A DNA stretch of 64,000 bases from contig NZ_CP126095.1 in NCBI RefSeq assembly GCF_030123105.1, positions 2,170,001 through 2,234,000 of the forward strand, given 5' to 3'. Both the position numbers and the translations under genes were made by a program. Within the stretch, counting starts at the first letter, position 1. Each line of letters opens with the position of its first letter. The notes under the pieces were generated by a model that was not told the origin of the DNA, made no database searches, and saw only the letters and a program-made list of their open reading frames with translations. This stretch comes from Paenibacillus sp. G2S3. Lineage in GTDB: Bacteria; Bacillota; Bacilli; Paenibacillales; Paenibacillaceae. Below are positions 1 through 9,463 of the stretch, piece by piece.

Positions 1-168
1 TTTTTTTGTAGAATATAGATGCACTTATCAGAAGGCATCATTTCATATTTTAATATTCCTCTATCTGATATACTGTGATTAATAGACTTGAATTCTAAAA
101 AATGCTACTAAAATAGATTGAATTTATTGCATTATCCATAGCATTATACATATTCGGAGGGGTTATCA

Positions 169-2715
169 TTGATTGTTGGAACGAAACTCCATATCCCTCG
201 TGTTCGTAAAACTTTGGTCTCTCGCCCAAGGCTGATGCGTAAACTTAATGAAGGAATGGACTACAAGTTGACGCTTATTTCTGCTCAAGCCGGTTATGGC
301 AAAACCACAGCATTAAGTGAATGGATTGGACATTGTGATACGCAAGTAGCTTGGGTTTCATTAGATATGCAGGATAACGATTGGGCTCAGTTTTGGAGTT
401 ATGTAACAGCCTCTATCCAGGAGCGTTGCCCTAGGTTTGGATCAACGGTTCAACCCCTTCTGATGAATGGGCCTTCTATGACTTTGGAGCCAGCGATAGT
501 AGCGCTATTGAATGAGTTAAATAACTTAACAAGTGAACTAATTATTATTCTTGATGATTATCATGTCATCGAAACCCCCACAATACATCAGTCTATGGCT
601 TATCTACTTGAGCATTTACCTCCCCATATTCATCTATATATCGTTAGTCGAACCGATTTGACCATACCTACTACCAGGCTTTTGGCAAAAGGTGAGTTAC
701 ATCGAATCATCATGCAGGATCTGCGTTTTCAACTGGATGAGGGATTTGAATTTTTTCGGGATACAACTGATTTGCAATTAACCAAAGATCAAATTACCGA
801 GCTTTATGATCAGACCGAAGGGTGGATCAGCGGCCTGCAGCTGGCGGCGATCAGTCTAAAGCGAAGTGACAATATAGCTGTATCCATTCAGCAATTTAGA
901 GGTAAACAGCAGCATATATCCGATTATTTGCTAGAAGAAGTATTTCATCATCTTCCGGATTCCGTACGCACTTTCTTACTGGAAACTTCTGTTTTAAATC
1001 GGATGAATCATTCCTTGTGTCAAGCTGTAACCGGTCAAATGAACTGCCAAGAGCAATTGGAGAAGTTAGTCCATTTGAATTTATTCGTGATCCCCTTGGA
1101 TGATCAAAGGAATTGGTACAGGTATCATCATTTGCTTTCTGACTTTTTGCAACAAATATTGTTCAGAACAGATCCAAAAAAGTGGATGCAAGTACATACT
1201 CGAGCGGCAAATTGGCTGGAGGAGCATGGTTTTGATGAAGAAGCGGTGGAACATTATATAGAAGGAAAACGGTTCGCAGATGCTGTTCGTTTGATCGAGA
1301 AGAATCTTCATACGTTGGTGCAATCGAAAAGCGTTGTTTTGATTCGATGGGTGTCTGCTTTGCCGGAGAACTCTTTTGCAGAGAAGCCGATGATTGAATT
1401 GTTTTATATCTCTGTATTGCTGGGAGTTGGAGAATGGAAGACGGCATTTAAGAGAGTAGAGCAGGCTGAAATTCGGTTTCTAGCGTTGCAGGGGAAAATG
1501 GATGATGCCCAGTGGAATCAGATTATGGGTAATATTTACTTTTTCTGTTCAGTTACCACCTATTTGCAAAAGGACCTTGAGCGAACGTCGGCATACTTTG
1601 AGCTCGTAGAGCAATTCGTGCCAGAAGGTAGTTTGTTTCAAACGATGGGGCGTAATCGATATCAAGGGAATGATGTGTTTGATGATCACTTGGCACTTAT
1701 TAATGATCTTCACGCAGCGGAAGCCTTCCTATTAAAATGGATTACAGTTTGGGAGAACAAACAGGAGTATCCTTTTGTTGGTTATTTGTATGCTTCTTAT
1801 AGCAAATTGCTCTATGAATGGAATCGATTGGACGAAGCTGAACGGTATGCAAGTAAAGTCCTTGAACGTAAGGACATGCAGCCTTTCGCACGGATTTTGA
1901 TTCACAATTACACTAGTGCTTCACGGATTCAGCAAGCCAAAGGAGATCCAGCGCGTGCATCACAGCTGCTTATACAGTTGAAACTGCAAATTGACTCTCC
2001 TGACTATGATTTGTTTATGTTAGGTATTGAAGCGGAGCAAGCTTGTTTATCTTTACAGCAGGGTTCGATGCAAACAGCTCTGACATGGCTAGGGAAATGC
2101 GGTTTGGCACATACGGATGAGATTCCCATGAATCGAATTGCAGAGTATCTAGCTTTGGCAAAAGTACTTGCAGCCTGCGAACGTTCAGAGAAAGCCTTAC
2201 AAGTATTGGATCAACTGAATCTGTTATTATCTAAGGAAAATCGTCTCCGAGATCAAATTAAGGTATGTATTGCGCAAAGTATGACGTTTGAGTCCATCGG
2301 CCGCACAGAGGAAGCTCATCTGCACTTGGAGACCGCACTACATCTAGCAGAGCCAGAAGGTTATATTCGGAGCTTTATGGATGAAGGTTCTAAGATGGAG
2401 GAACTGCTATCTACTTATCTGAAGATACAGATAGGTAGTCTAATTCGCAATCCAAAGGTTTCATTGTTCTATGTGAAGCAGTTGATCCAGGCTTTTAATG
2501 TAACCATGGAAGGCAAGCCATCTCTCAAGGAAATACTAACGGAACAGGAAATGAAAGTTCTACATTTAATCGCAAGTGGGCTGTCGAATAAAGAAATCGC
2601 CGACAAGCTATTTGTTACAGGTGAAACAGTGAAATTTCATATTAAAAATATGTATAGAAAGCTTGGAGTAAACAATCGTGTACAAGCGCTCCAATGTTTC
2701 AATACATTCATATAA
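169..2715 (+). CDS. MalT-like LuxR-family ATP-dependent transcriptional regulator
   Basis: This is a large signal-responsive transcription activator of the LAL/MalT type. The 848-residue length is usual for the family. A Walker A motif (AQAGYGKTT) is seen near residues 39-47 and a Walker B-like run (IIILDDYH) near 124-131. A long helical, TPR-like middle follows, and a C-terminal LuxR helix-turn-helix lies at about 787-840 (LTEQEMKVLHLIASGLSNKE). Translation starts at a TTG codon placed about 6 bases after GGAGGGG. The gene is monocistronic and ends at a strong terminator. It lies directly upstream of a giant SLH surface protein, which is a plausible but unproven target. The inducer cannot be read from the sequence. 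Confidence 0.9.
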   Translation: MIVGTKLHIPRVRKTLVSRPRLMRKLNEGMDYKLTLISAQAGYGKTTALSEWIGHCDTQVAWVSLDMQDNDWAQFWSYVTASIQERCPRFGSTVQPLLMNGPSMTLEPAIVALLNELNNLTSELIIILDDYHVIETPTIHQSMAYLLEHLPPHIHLYIVSRTDLTIPTTRLLAKGELHRIIMQDLRFQLDEGFEFFRDTTDLQLTKDQITELYDQTEGWISGLQLAAISLKRSDNIAVSIQQFRGKQQHISDYLLEEVFHHLPDSVRTFLLETSVLNRMNHSLCQAVTGQMNCQEQLEKLVHLNLFVIPLDDQRNWYRYHHLLSDFLQQILFRTDPKKWMQVHTRAANWLEEHGFDEEAVEHYIEGKRFADAVRLIEKNLHTLVQSKSVVLIRWVSALPENSFAEKPMIELFYISVLLGVGEWKTAFKRVEQAEIRFLALQGKMDDAQWNQIMGNIYFFCSVTTYLQKDLERTSAYFELVEQFVPEGSLFQTMGRNRYQGNDVFDDHLALINDLHAAEAFLLKWITVWENKQEYPFVGYLYASYSKLLYEWNRLDEAERYASKVLERKDMQPFARILIHNYTSASRIQQAKGDPARASQLLIQLKLQIDSPDYDLFMLGIEAEQACLSLQQGSMQTALTWLGKCGLAHTDEIPMNRIAEYLALAKVLAACERSEKALQVLDQLNLLLSKENRLRDQIKVCIAQSMTFESIGRTEEAHLHLETALHLAEPEGYIRSFMDEGSKMEELLSTYLKIQIGSLIRNPKVSLFYVKQLIQAFNVTMEGKPSLKEILTEQEMKVLHLIASGLSNKEIADKLFVTGETVKFHIKNMYRKLGVNNRVQALQCFNTFI

Positions 2716-2748
2716 TAGGTATGAAGCCCCCCTTATACTAAGACTATC

Positions 2749-2773
2749 CTCCCCTTTTGGGGAGTTTTTTTTT
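2749..2773 (+). terminator. Rho-independent terminator after the LuxR-family regulator
   Basis: A perfect 6-bp stem (CTCCCC/GGGGAG) with a TTTT loop is followed directly by nine T residues, about 35 bases after the stop codon of the regulator. It separates the regulator from the surface-protein gene. Confidence 0.85.
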
Positions 2774-2946
2774 GGAAAAGTTAGTCTTATAGTTAGGTAA
2801 TTGCTGAGTATTCGACATACAAAGATATTTTGCAACAAGAAATTTTATGAAGAGGAAGTGGGGCAATATCAATTAATGCATACAAAAGCACTTTGGAATT
2901 ATTTTTACCTGTTAGTAAGTTACATCGGAGGAGAGTAAATATAGCT

Positions 2947-5900
2947 ATGTTAATAACAAAAATATCTGGTTCTACAAAAAGATGGTTGAGAGGGTTTACG
3001 ATTCGTTTATTAGTAGGACTGATGATATTTTCATCGTTCTCCTTTATATTTACAGGCATAGTTTCAGCGCAAGATGGAAATACAGGACCTGATGGAAGCC
3101 CCGGCTGGACCTATTGTGCTGATGAGGGAGAGGATAACACTTGTATCGTTCCAGGGAGGAAGGAAGTCCGTTATTGGTCTACTGAGGGGAATTATAATTA
3201 TTATTCGAAAATTATAACCGATAGTACGATATGTTCAAATGAAGTAATGGGGGGGGACCCTCAACGCGGAGTTAGAAAACAATGTTATTATCGTGACCTA
3301 CAGCTTGATAGCGGCGAAATGACTAAAGTCGTTAGTGAGCAGAACAAGACCTTAACGGTTACATTTAATGTGTATGCTAGACAGGCAGGCACTATAGAGG
3401 ATTTGCGAGAAAAGATTACAGTGAAGAAAACAAGCGGCGGCGCTTATGCACCTCTTGACGTAGAGGACACCGTTACAAACGTGACCTATACAGATACAAG
3501 TAGTACGCTTGAAATCCGTTTTAATGACACTTTAGTAGGGGATTCAAATGCACTAAAAATCGATGCGGGAGCATTTGTGGATATCTCAGATAACGCATAT
3601 AGTCAGCCCATTGAGATTACAAATATTCAGTTTACCCCGCCTGTTCTTACAGCGGATACGGATAACAACTACACCGATAAAGATATAACGATTACGTTTC
3701 CTGACGATTCTCTGTGGCGTGAAGCGATCACGGCGGTGTCAGACGGAGGGGCAGTATTAAGTAAAGAGACACAATACGCTGTTGATGCCGGTATGCTCAC
3801 GATAAAAGCCGGTGTACTGATGACAAAAGGCAGTCATGACATTAGAGTGACAGCGCTTGGTTATCCAGATGTGGTGGTAAGTCAACAGATGATCAAAAAG
3901 TATACGGGTAATGGGTCTGGTACAGAAAGTGAGCCCTATCTGATTGAGACTGCCGATCAAATGAGTGAAGTTAGAAACCATATGGAAAGTGGTACTTATT
4001 TCAAACTTATAGCAGACATCGATCTAGGAAGTTATACAAGCTGGACGCCAATTGGAAATGATAGTGAAAGATTTAAAGGAAATATAGATGGCAATGGATA
4101 TAAAATAAAGAACCTAAGTATTCAAAATAATTACACTAGTTATCTGGGGTTATTTGGATTTATAGATACTGGAAGTAAAGTTACAAGTATGAGATTGGAA
4201 AATGTCAACATTACAGGTAGCAATTTTATTGGTGCTATTGCTGGAGCTAATGATGGAACCATCGATAATAGCTACGTTACTGGAGTATCTATAAATGGCA
4301 GTGGATATATTGGAGGGATGGTAGGATATAGCACAAATGGATCCATTACTAATAGTTATGCGATTGGGTCAGTGAATGGATATTATTATGCAGGCGGCTT
4401 GGTGGGGTATGCTTTCTTAGGAACGGTAAGTGATAGCTATGCGTCAGGATCAGTAACCGTGAATAATATTTATGGAATAAACGGCGTTGGCGGTTTGATT
4501 GGTTATTCTTACTTTGTAAACATTAGCAACAGCTACGCGACTGGAACTGTAAAGCCTGGACCTGGGACTACTGAAGTTGGTGGTTTGATAGGTAGTTATT
4601 ACTACTATTTTGGATCATTAGCGAATAGCTTCTATGACAAAGATACAGCACAGCAAGAGGATACAGGAAAAGGTGAAGGAAGAACAACTGCAGAGATGCA
4701 TACTAAGGCTAATTTTAGCGGTTGGAACTTCGATTCCACATGGTATATCACCCCTGATCAGTATCCTAGATTGTGGGCATTTACGGATTTATCTCCAGGG
4801 ACTAAAGGCTGGACAACAAAGATTAATAATGTATCTACCGGGATGGAATATTCGCTTAACGATAGCAATTATATTCCAATAACAGACATTGATGCAGATA
4901 ACATTGTTGTAGATGCGGGAGATCAAATTAAAGTCCGAGTATCAGGAGATATAACAAGCACCAAAACATTGACAGTAGGTGTAGCAGATATTAAGGCCGG
5001 ACCCACTTTAGGTAGCTTAACGGTGGGAACCACCGCGGGAACTACGAAGCTAATCAATGTAAGTGGAGCTATGGAATATAGAGTCAATTCGGGCTTGTAT
5101 GAGGAAATTACCGATACAAGTGAGGATAATATTTCTGTCTATGCGGGCGATACGATTTTTGTTCGTCTTGCGGCAACTTCCTCAGAACCAGCATCCTTCG
5201 ACCAAAAATTAAAAGTTGGTTTAGCGCATATTAAATCAGCAGCAGCGCCAACTGGATTATTGGCGCCAGGAACGATTGGTGGCACGACAAAACTAAATGA
5301 TGTTTCGGAAAAGATGGAATATAAAATCAATGAGAACCCGTATAAAGGGATTTCCGGTACGAGTGTTGACAACCTCATTGTTAATGAAAACGATACGATC
5401 TCAGTTCGTATAGCGGAAACAGCTAAACTACCTGCGTCTGAGGTACAAGAGCTGACCGTTGAATCAGATGTAATAAACCCAAAAAGTGCAGACGCGACCC
5501 TAAGCGAACTGACCTTTACCGATGTGACGCTCAGCCCTACATTTTCTAAGGATACATTGACGTATACTGCAGCTGTTGCTAATAGCGTAACGAATACGAC
5601 AATCACAGCAACCAAAGGGAATAAAGATTCTGTGATCCTAGTGACAGATTTAGGTTCGAAGTCGCTGTCCGTTGGAATAAATACCTTTATTGTTCATGTT
5701 ACAGCTGAGGATGGTGTCACGAAGAAGGAATATACCGTGACGGTAACTCGTGCGACAAGTTCAGACGCCTCTTTGAGTGCGCTGACGTTAAGTGGAGTGA
5801 CACTCAGTCCTGTATTTGCTAGTGGCACTTTGTCGTACACTGCTAATGTAGCAAACAATGTGACTAGTACAACTATTGGAGCAAGCACGAATAGTGGGGC

Positions 5901-8091
5901 TGCTATAGTTCCCGTAGCAGATCTAGGTTTGAAGCTGCTATCGGTAGGAGCGAATACATTCACTGTCCACGTCATCGCAGAGGATGGTATTACTAAGAAA
6001 GATTATACCGTTACGGTAACAAGAGCGAAGAGTTCAGATGCCACACTCCGTGCGCTGACGTTAAGCGGAATATGGCTGAGTCCAGCATTTGCAAGTGGCA
6101 CATTGACGTACACAGCCAATGTAGCAAATGATGTGACAAGCACGACCGTTGGAGCAACTAAGAATGACGGAACCGCAACGGTTTCAGCAGGTGATTTAGG
6201 ATCAAAGCCTCTGTCCGTAGGAAAAAACATAATTACGGTAACCGTAACAGCGGAAGATGGTTCTACGAAGAAAGAATACACTGTTGAAGTAACCCGAGCG
6301 GCAAGTTCGGATGCCACGTTAAGCGACTTGTCCTTAAGCGGAGTAACACTGAGTCCAACCTTTGATGAGGACACTTTAACTTACGTATCCAGTGTAACGA
6401 ATGATGTGAAGAGCTCTATCGTGGCAGCAGTCACGAATGATGAAACTGCTACGATCTCAGCAGATGATCTTGGTTCGAAGCCTCTGTCCGTAGGAAAAAA
6501 CATAATTACGGTAACCGTAACAGCGGAAGATGGTTCTACGAAGAAAGAATACACTGTTGAAGTAACCCGAGCGGCAAGTTCGGATGCCACGTTAAGCGAC
6601 TTGTCCTTAAGCGGAGTAACACTGAGTCCAACCTTTGATGAGGACACTTTAACTTACGTATCCAGTGTAACGAATGATGTGAAGAGCACTATCGTGGCAG
6701 CAGTCACGAATGATGAAACTGCTACGATCTCAGCAGATGATCTTGGTTCGAAGCCTCTGTCCGTAGGAAAGAACATAATTACGGTAACCGTAACAGCGGA
6801 AGATGGTTCTACGAAGAAAGAATACACTGTTGAAGTAACCCGAGCGGCAAGTTCAGATGCAGCGTTAAGCGATTTGTCCTTAAGCGGAGTAACACTTAGT
6901 CCAACCTTTACAAGTGGTACACTGGCTTACACAGCCAATGTAGCTAACGACGTGAAGAGCACTATCGTGGCAGCAGTCACGAATGATGAAACTGCTACGA
7001 TCTCAGCAGATGATCTTGGTTCGAAGCCTCTGTCCGTAGGAAAGAACATAATTACGGTAACCGTAACAGCGGAAGATGGTTCTACGAAGAAAGAATACAC
7101 TGTTGAAGTAACCCGAGCGGCAAGTTCAGATGCAGCGTTAAGCGACTTGTCCTTAAGCGGAGTGACACTGAGTCCAACCTTTACAAGTGGTACACTGGCT
7201 TACACAGCCAATGTAGCTAACGACGTGAAGAGCACTATCGTGGCAGCAGTCACGAATGTTGGAACAGCTACGATCTCAGCAGATGATCTTGGTTCGAAGT
7301 CCTTGTCCGTAGGAAAGAATACATTGACGGTAAACGTTACAGCGGAAGATGGGATCACTAAGAAGGAATATACGGTTACTGTAACTCGTGTAGCAGAAGA
7401 AGTTATATCTGGTGGGGGTAGTGGAGGTTCTGGTGCTGGGTTACCGACACCAACATTACCAACAACAGCGACACCGACACCGACGCCAGTAGCGACGCCA
7501 ATGCCAACTATGGCACCAGCGACGACACCGGGATCTACCCCAACACCAGCGAATAACCTAAGTGATATTTCTGGACATTGGGCGCAGCGCTCCATTCAAG
7601 AAGCGTTAACCCTTGGAATTATCAAAGGTTATTCTGATGGCACATTCAAGCCTAATGGTACCTTAACGAGAGCAGAGTTTGCTCTTATGCTGATGAATGC
7701 TTTGAAACCGCAAGAAGCTGGAACTAAGCTGACCTTCAAAGATGCAGCGAAGATTGGAGCTTGGGCTCAGGAAGCGGTCGCACAGGCGGTACAAGCAGGT
7801 ATTATTAACGGCTATGAGGATGGCACATTCCGTCCAAATGCAGAAATAACAAGGGCTGAAATGGCAGTGATCCTTGCCAAGATTCTGGGTAAATCTAACG
7901 AAGCAAGTGCCACAACCGGGTTTGCAGACGACAAGGATATTCCAGAATGGGCAAAATCCAGTGTAGCTTACTTGAAGTTAGCAGGTCTTGTAAAAGGGAA
8001 AGGCTATAATGAATTTGCTCCCCAGGATCACGCCACTAGAGGAGAAGCTATAACCATCTTATTGAACTTATTAAAACAAATTAACAAATAA
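2947..8091 (+). CDS. SLH-anchored surface protein with GLUG motifs and cadherin-like beta-sandwich repeats
   Basis: This is a cell-wall-associated exported protein of about 1714 residues. The open frame extends upstream to a TTG at 2893, but ATG 2947 fits better: it follows GGAGGAGAG by about 11 bases and begins just before a signal peptide ending near VSA/QDG. The N-terminal region is Cys-containing and beta-rich. GLUG-type repeats (GGLVGY, SYATG) lie at about 380-560, followed by three repeats of about 75 residues of the KLNDVSEKMEYKIN type. Seven 91-residue cadherin-like beta-sandwich repeats (SDATLSDLSLSGVTLSP) lie at about 847-1483. A Gly/Ser then Thr/Pro linker leads to three SLH domains at about 1539-1712, which usually bind pyruvylated secondary wall polymer. 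No catalytic domain is recognised, so adhesion or a structural role is the best inference. Confidence 0.9.
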   Translation: MLITKISGSTKRWLRGFTIRLLVGLMIFSSFSFIFTGIVSAQDGNTGPDGSPGWTYCADEGEDNTCIVPGRKEVRYWSTEGNYNYYSKIITDSTICSNEVMGGDPQRGVRKQCYYRDLQLDSGEMTKVVSEQNKTLTVTFNVYARQAGTIEDLREKITVKKTSGGAYAPLDVEDTVTNVTYTDTSSTLEIRFNDTLVGDSNALKIDAGAFVDISDNAYSQPIEITNIQFTPPVLTADTDNNYTDKDITITFPDDSLWREAITAVSDGGAVLSKETQYAVDAGMLTIKAGVLMTKGSHDIRVTALGYPDVVVSQQMIKKYTGNGSGTESEPYLIETADQMSEVRNHMESGTYFKLIADIDLGSYTSWTPIGNDSERFKGNIDGNGYKIKNLSIQNNYTSYLGLFGFIDTGSKVTSMRLENVNITGSNFIGAIAGANDGTIDNSYVTGVSINGSGYIGGMVGYSTNGSITNSYAIGSVNGYYYAGGLVGYAFLGTVSDSYASGSVTVNNIYGINGVGGLIGYSYFVNISNSYATGTVKPGPGTTEVGGLIGSYYYYFGSLANSFYDKDTAQQEDTGKGEGRTTAEMHTKANFSGWNFDSTWYITPDQYPRLWAFTDLSPGTKGWTTKINNVSTGMEYSLNDSNYIPITDIDADNIVVDAGDQIKVRVSGDITSTKTLTVGVADIKAGPTLGSLTVGTTAGTTKLINVSGAMEYRVNSGLYEEITDTSEDNISVYAGDTIFVRLAATSSEPASFDQKLKVGLAHIKSAAAPTGLLAPGTIGGTTKLNDVSEKMEYKINENPYKGISGTSVDNLIVNENDTISVRIAETAKLPASEVQELTVESDVINPKSADATLSELTFTDVTLSPTFSKDTLTYTAAVANSVTNTTITATKGNKDSVILVTDLGSKSLSVGINTFIVHVTAEDGVTKKEYTVTVTRATSSDASLSALTLSGVTLSPVFASGTLSYTANVANNVTSTTIGASTNSGAAIVPVADLGLKLLSVGANTFTVHVIAEDGITKKDYTVTVTRAKSSDATLRALTLSGIWLSPAFASGTLTYTANVANDVTSTTVGATKNDGTATVSAGDLGSKPLSVGKNIITVTVTAEDGSTKKEYTVEVTRAASSDATLSDLSLSGVTLSPTFDEDTLTYVSSVTNDVKSSIVAAVTNDETATISADDLGSKPLSVGKNIITVTVTAEDGSTKKEYTVEVTRAASSDATLSDLSLSGVTLSPTFDEDTLTYVSSVTNDVKSTIVAAVTNDETATISADDLGSKPLSVGKNIITVTVTAEDGSTKKEYTVEVTRAASSDAALSDLSLSGVTLSPTFTSGTLAYTANVANDVKSTIVAAVTNDETATISADDLGSKPLSVGKNIITVTVTAEDGSTKKEYTVEVTRAASSDAALSDLSLSGVTLSPTFTSGTLAYTANVANDVKSTIVAAVTNVGTATISADDLGSKSLSVGKNTLTVNVTAEDGITKKEYTVTVTRVAEEVISGGGSGGSGAGLPTPTLPTTATPTPTPVATPMPTMAPATTPGSTPTPANNLSDISGHWAQRSIQEALTLGIIKGYSDGTFKPNGTLTRAEFALMLMNALKPQEAGTKLTFKDAAKIGAWAQEAVAQAVQAGIINGYEDGTFRPNAEITRAEMAVILAKILGKSNEASATTGFADDKDIPEWAKSSVAYLKLAGLVKGKGYNEFAPQDHATRGEAITILLNLLKQINK
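5485..7395 (+). repeat. Seven tandem 273-bp repeats inside the surface-protein gene
   Basis: The same in-frame landmark (AGT-TC/GC-GAC/GAT-GC) recurs at 5485, 5758, 6031, 6304, 6577, 6850 and 7123, always exactly 273 bp apart, giving seven 91-residue units. The first three have diverged at the DNA level. Units four to seven share long stretches that are identical or nearly so (for example the ATCTCAGCAGATGATCTTGG segment and the GTAACAGCGGAAGATGGTTC segment), which points to recent unit duplication or gene conversion. Confidence 0.95.
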
Positions 8092-8121
8092 AGTGAAGAT
8101 TATTATAAAAGGATGAATGAA

Positions 8122-8250
8122 ATGCCCAATTACTATTTCAATGAAATCTGGACGCCTCTTAAACTTGTAGGAATCCGTCTGTTTCGGGATGATAATATGG
8201 GCGTGTGGATCAAGTTCTGGCACAAACGAAGACGCCGTATTCGAGCCTGA
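8122..8250 (+). CDS. Small basic-tailed ORF of unknown function
   Basis: This is a 42-residue frame starting at ATG 8122, with AAAGGA about 8 bases upstream. An alternative ATG lies at 8113 but abuts the ribosome binding site. The sequence begins MPNYYFNEIWTPLKLVG, has aromatic and hydrophobic residues through the middle, and ends in a strongly basic FWHKRRRRIRA. It sits 30 bases after the stop of the SLH protein and is followed by a strong terminator, so it would be the last gene of that transcript. I do not recognise a family. The opposing GT8 gene also ends in a very basic tail, a curious parallel. Size alone makes the coding call tentative. Confidence 0.4.
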   Translation: MPNYYFNEIWTPLKLVGIRLFRDDNMGVWIKFWHKRRRRIRA

Positions 8251-8275
8251 TAGACATTTAAGTTGATTAGACCTG

Positions 8276-8305
8276 CAGCCCCTATCTAATAGGGGCTGTT
8301 TTTTT
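8276..8305 (+). terminator. Rho-independent terminator after the SLH gene and small ORF
   Basis: A perfect 10-bp stem (CAGCCCCTAT/ATAGGGGCTG) with a 3-base loop is followed by seven T residues. The stem overlaps the last codons and stop of the convergent GT8 gene, so that gene's 3' end is constrained by the terminator. Confidence 0.9.
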
Positions 8306-9307
8306 ACGTTTAATACGTCTTTGATATTGAATTCTTGTGTTGATTACAGTCCCTTTTCTTCTTCTAATCGTTCTAATTAATTTTAATTGAAACAGCGAGA
8401 GGGGTGAGATTCTTGTGCGAATAATTTTAATTCTACGTCTATAAATGATTCGTCTTTTACTTTTTCGTGTGAACCGCCGCTTAACATAGCTGACCTTCCG
8501 TTTTCTTCGTTTTAATTTGGCTTTAAAAGCTCTCCAAGGGGTTAGATTTAGGAACTTGCGATACAGCGCAAACCCTGAGGAATCTTTATTCCAGCATTTC
8601 TCATCCCCTGCAAAATGGACAATTTTATTATTGTAGTCATGATCTGGGATGGCCATATTAAACGAATTAAAGCGGATATCGAGTGGGAGGTAATTTCCTC
8701 CAAAAACCGCATTTAAAACATCCTGGTCAGGCATGGTGACATCAGGGAAAGTGCGCAAAAAGTTCAGCATCTCTTGGTACCAGTTCGTATTCTGGCGGAT
8801 ATTATTCAAAGCAAATACGATCACTCCAGAATTAAAATAAATCTCAGGATTAAGCCCTTTGGCGCTCACAATAGGTGCAACATCCATAATGCCCTGATCC
8901 CAAATCGCCCCTAAATATTTTTCATTCAGCTCGACCTGCCACAGCTCCGCGATGTCTATGTTTACCAATACATCACAATCCAGATAAATAATTTTGTCAG
9001 CAGGAATTAACGCGGGAAGCAGCAATCGGTACATACTTGCATGTGTCCACATATCGATAGAATTAATATTGGCAAGAACCTGGAGCATATCTTCGGGTAA
9101 AGTAATCGAATAAAAGCTAATCGTATGCTGATGTTTGGAGACTAATTTGGTGAGCTTTCGTTTGTTAATTTCGGTTAATGAGGCATCATGTAAAATATGA
9201 ACATGGATTGGGGAACTTGTATGATGAAAAACTGACGCTAAAACGACACCGGCATGCTCTGCATATTGTCCATCCTTATCTTGAAAGGCCAAGGCGATTT
9301 CGATCAT
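8282..9307 (-). CDS. Family 8 glycosyltransferase with a very basic C-terminal tail
   Basis: This is a retaining glycosyltransferase of the LgtC/GspA type that moves a sugar from a nucleotide donor to a glycan or other acceptor. The first 260 or so residues fit GT8: an N-terminal Rossmann-like start, the metal-binding DXD motif in YLDCDVLVN, a YFNSGV motif, MPDQDVLN, and HFAGDEKCW near the end of the catalytic domain. The last 80 residues are unusual, with roughly 36 Lys/Arg and almost no acidic residues (for example KAKLKRRKRK). That could attach the enzyme to membrane phospholipid or wall polyanions. The ATG is preceded by AGAGGAT on the minus strand. Acceptor and sugar are unknown. Confidence 0.85.
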   Translation of the reverse strand: MIEIALAFQDKDGQYAEHAGVVLASVFHHTSSPIHVHILHDASLTEINKRKLTKLVSKHQHTISFYSITLPEDMLQVLANINSIDMWTHASMYRLLLPALIPADKIIYLDCDVLVNIDIAELWQVELNEKYLGAIWDQGIMDVAPIVSAKGLNPEIYFNSGVIVFALNNIRQNTNWYQEMLNFLRTFPDVTMPDQDVLNAVFGGNYLPLDIRFNSFNMAIPDHDYNNKIVHFAGDEKCWNKDSSGFALYRKFLNLTPWRAFKAKLKRRKRKVSYVKRRFTRKSKRRIIYRRRIKIIRTRISPLSLFQLKLIRTIRRRKGTVINTRIQYQRRIKRKKTAPIR

Positions 9308-9420
9308 TTGATTTATCCTCTCTCTACATTAGTGTACGAATGTACCACAGTATACGTTTGCCCTGGCGAGAGGATAAAGGCATTACACCTACGATATTCA
9401 CCCAATTTATTTTGCACATG

Positions 9421-9453
9421 AAAAAACCAAGCTCTGCAGATCAGAGGCTTGGT
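9421..9453 (-). terminator. Rho-independent terminator after coaA
   Basis: An inverted repeat (ACCAAGC-TCTG / CAGA-GGCTTGGT) reads on the minus strand into six T residues about 10 bases after the coaA stop. It separates coaA from the downstream GT8 gene. Confidence 0.8.
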
Positions 9454-9463
9454 TTGTAATTTC

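Noticed and set aside
5139..7595. Several Val/Ser-rich minus-strand frames opposite the cadherin-like repeats
   Set aside because: They recur with the 273-bp period of the plus-strand gene and lack ribosome binding sites, so they are antisense shadows of the repeat.
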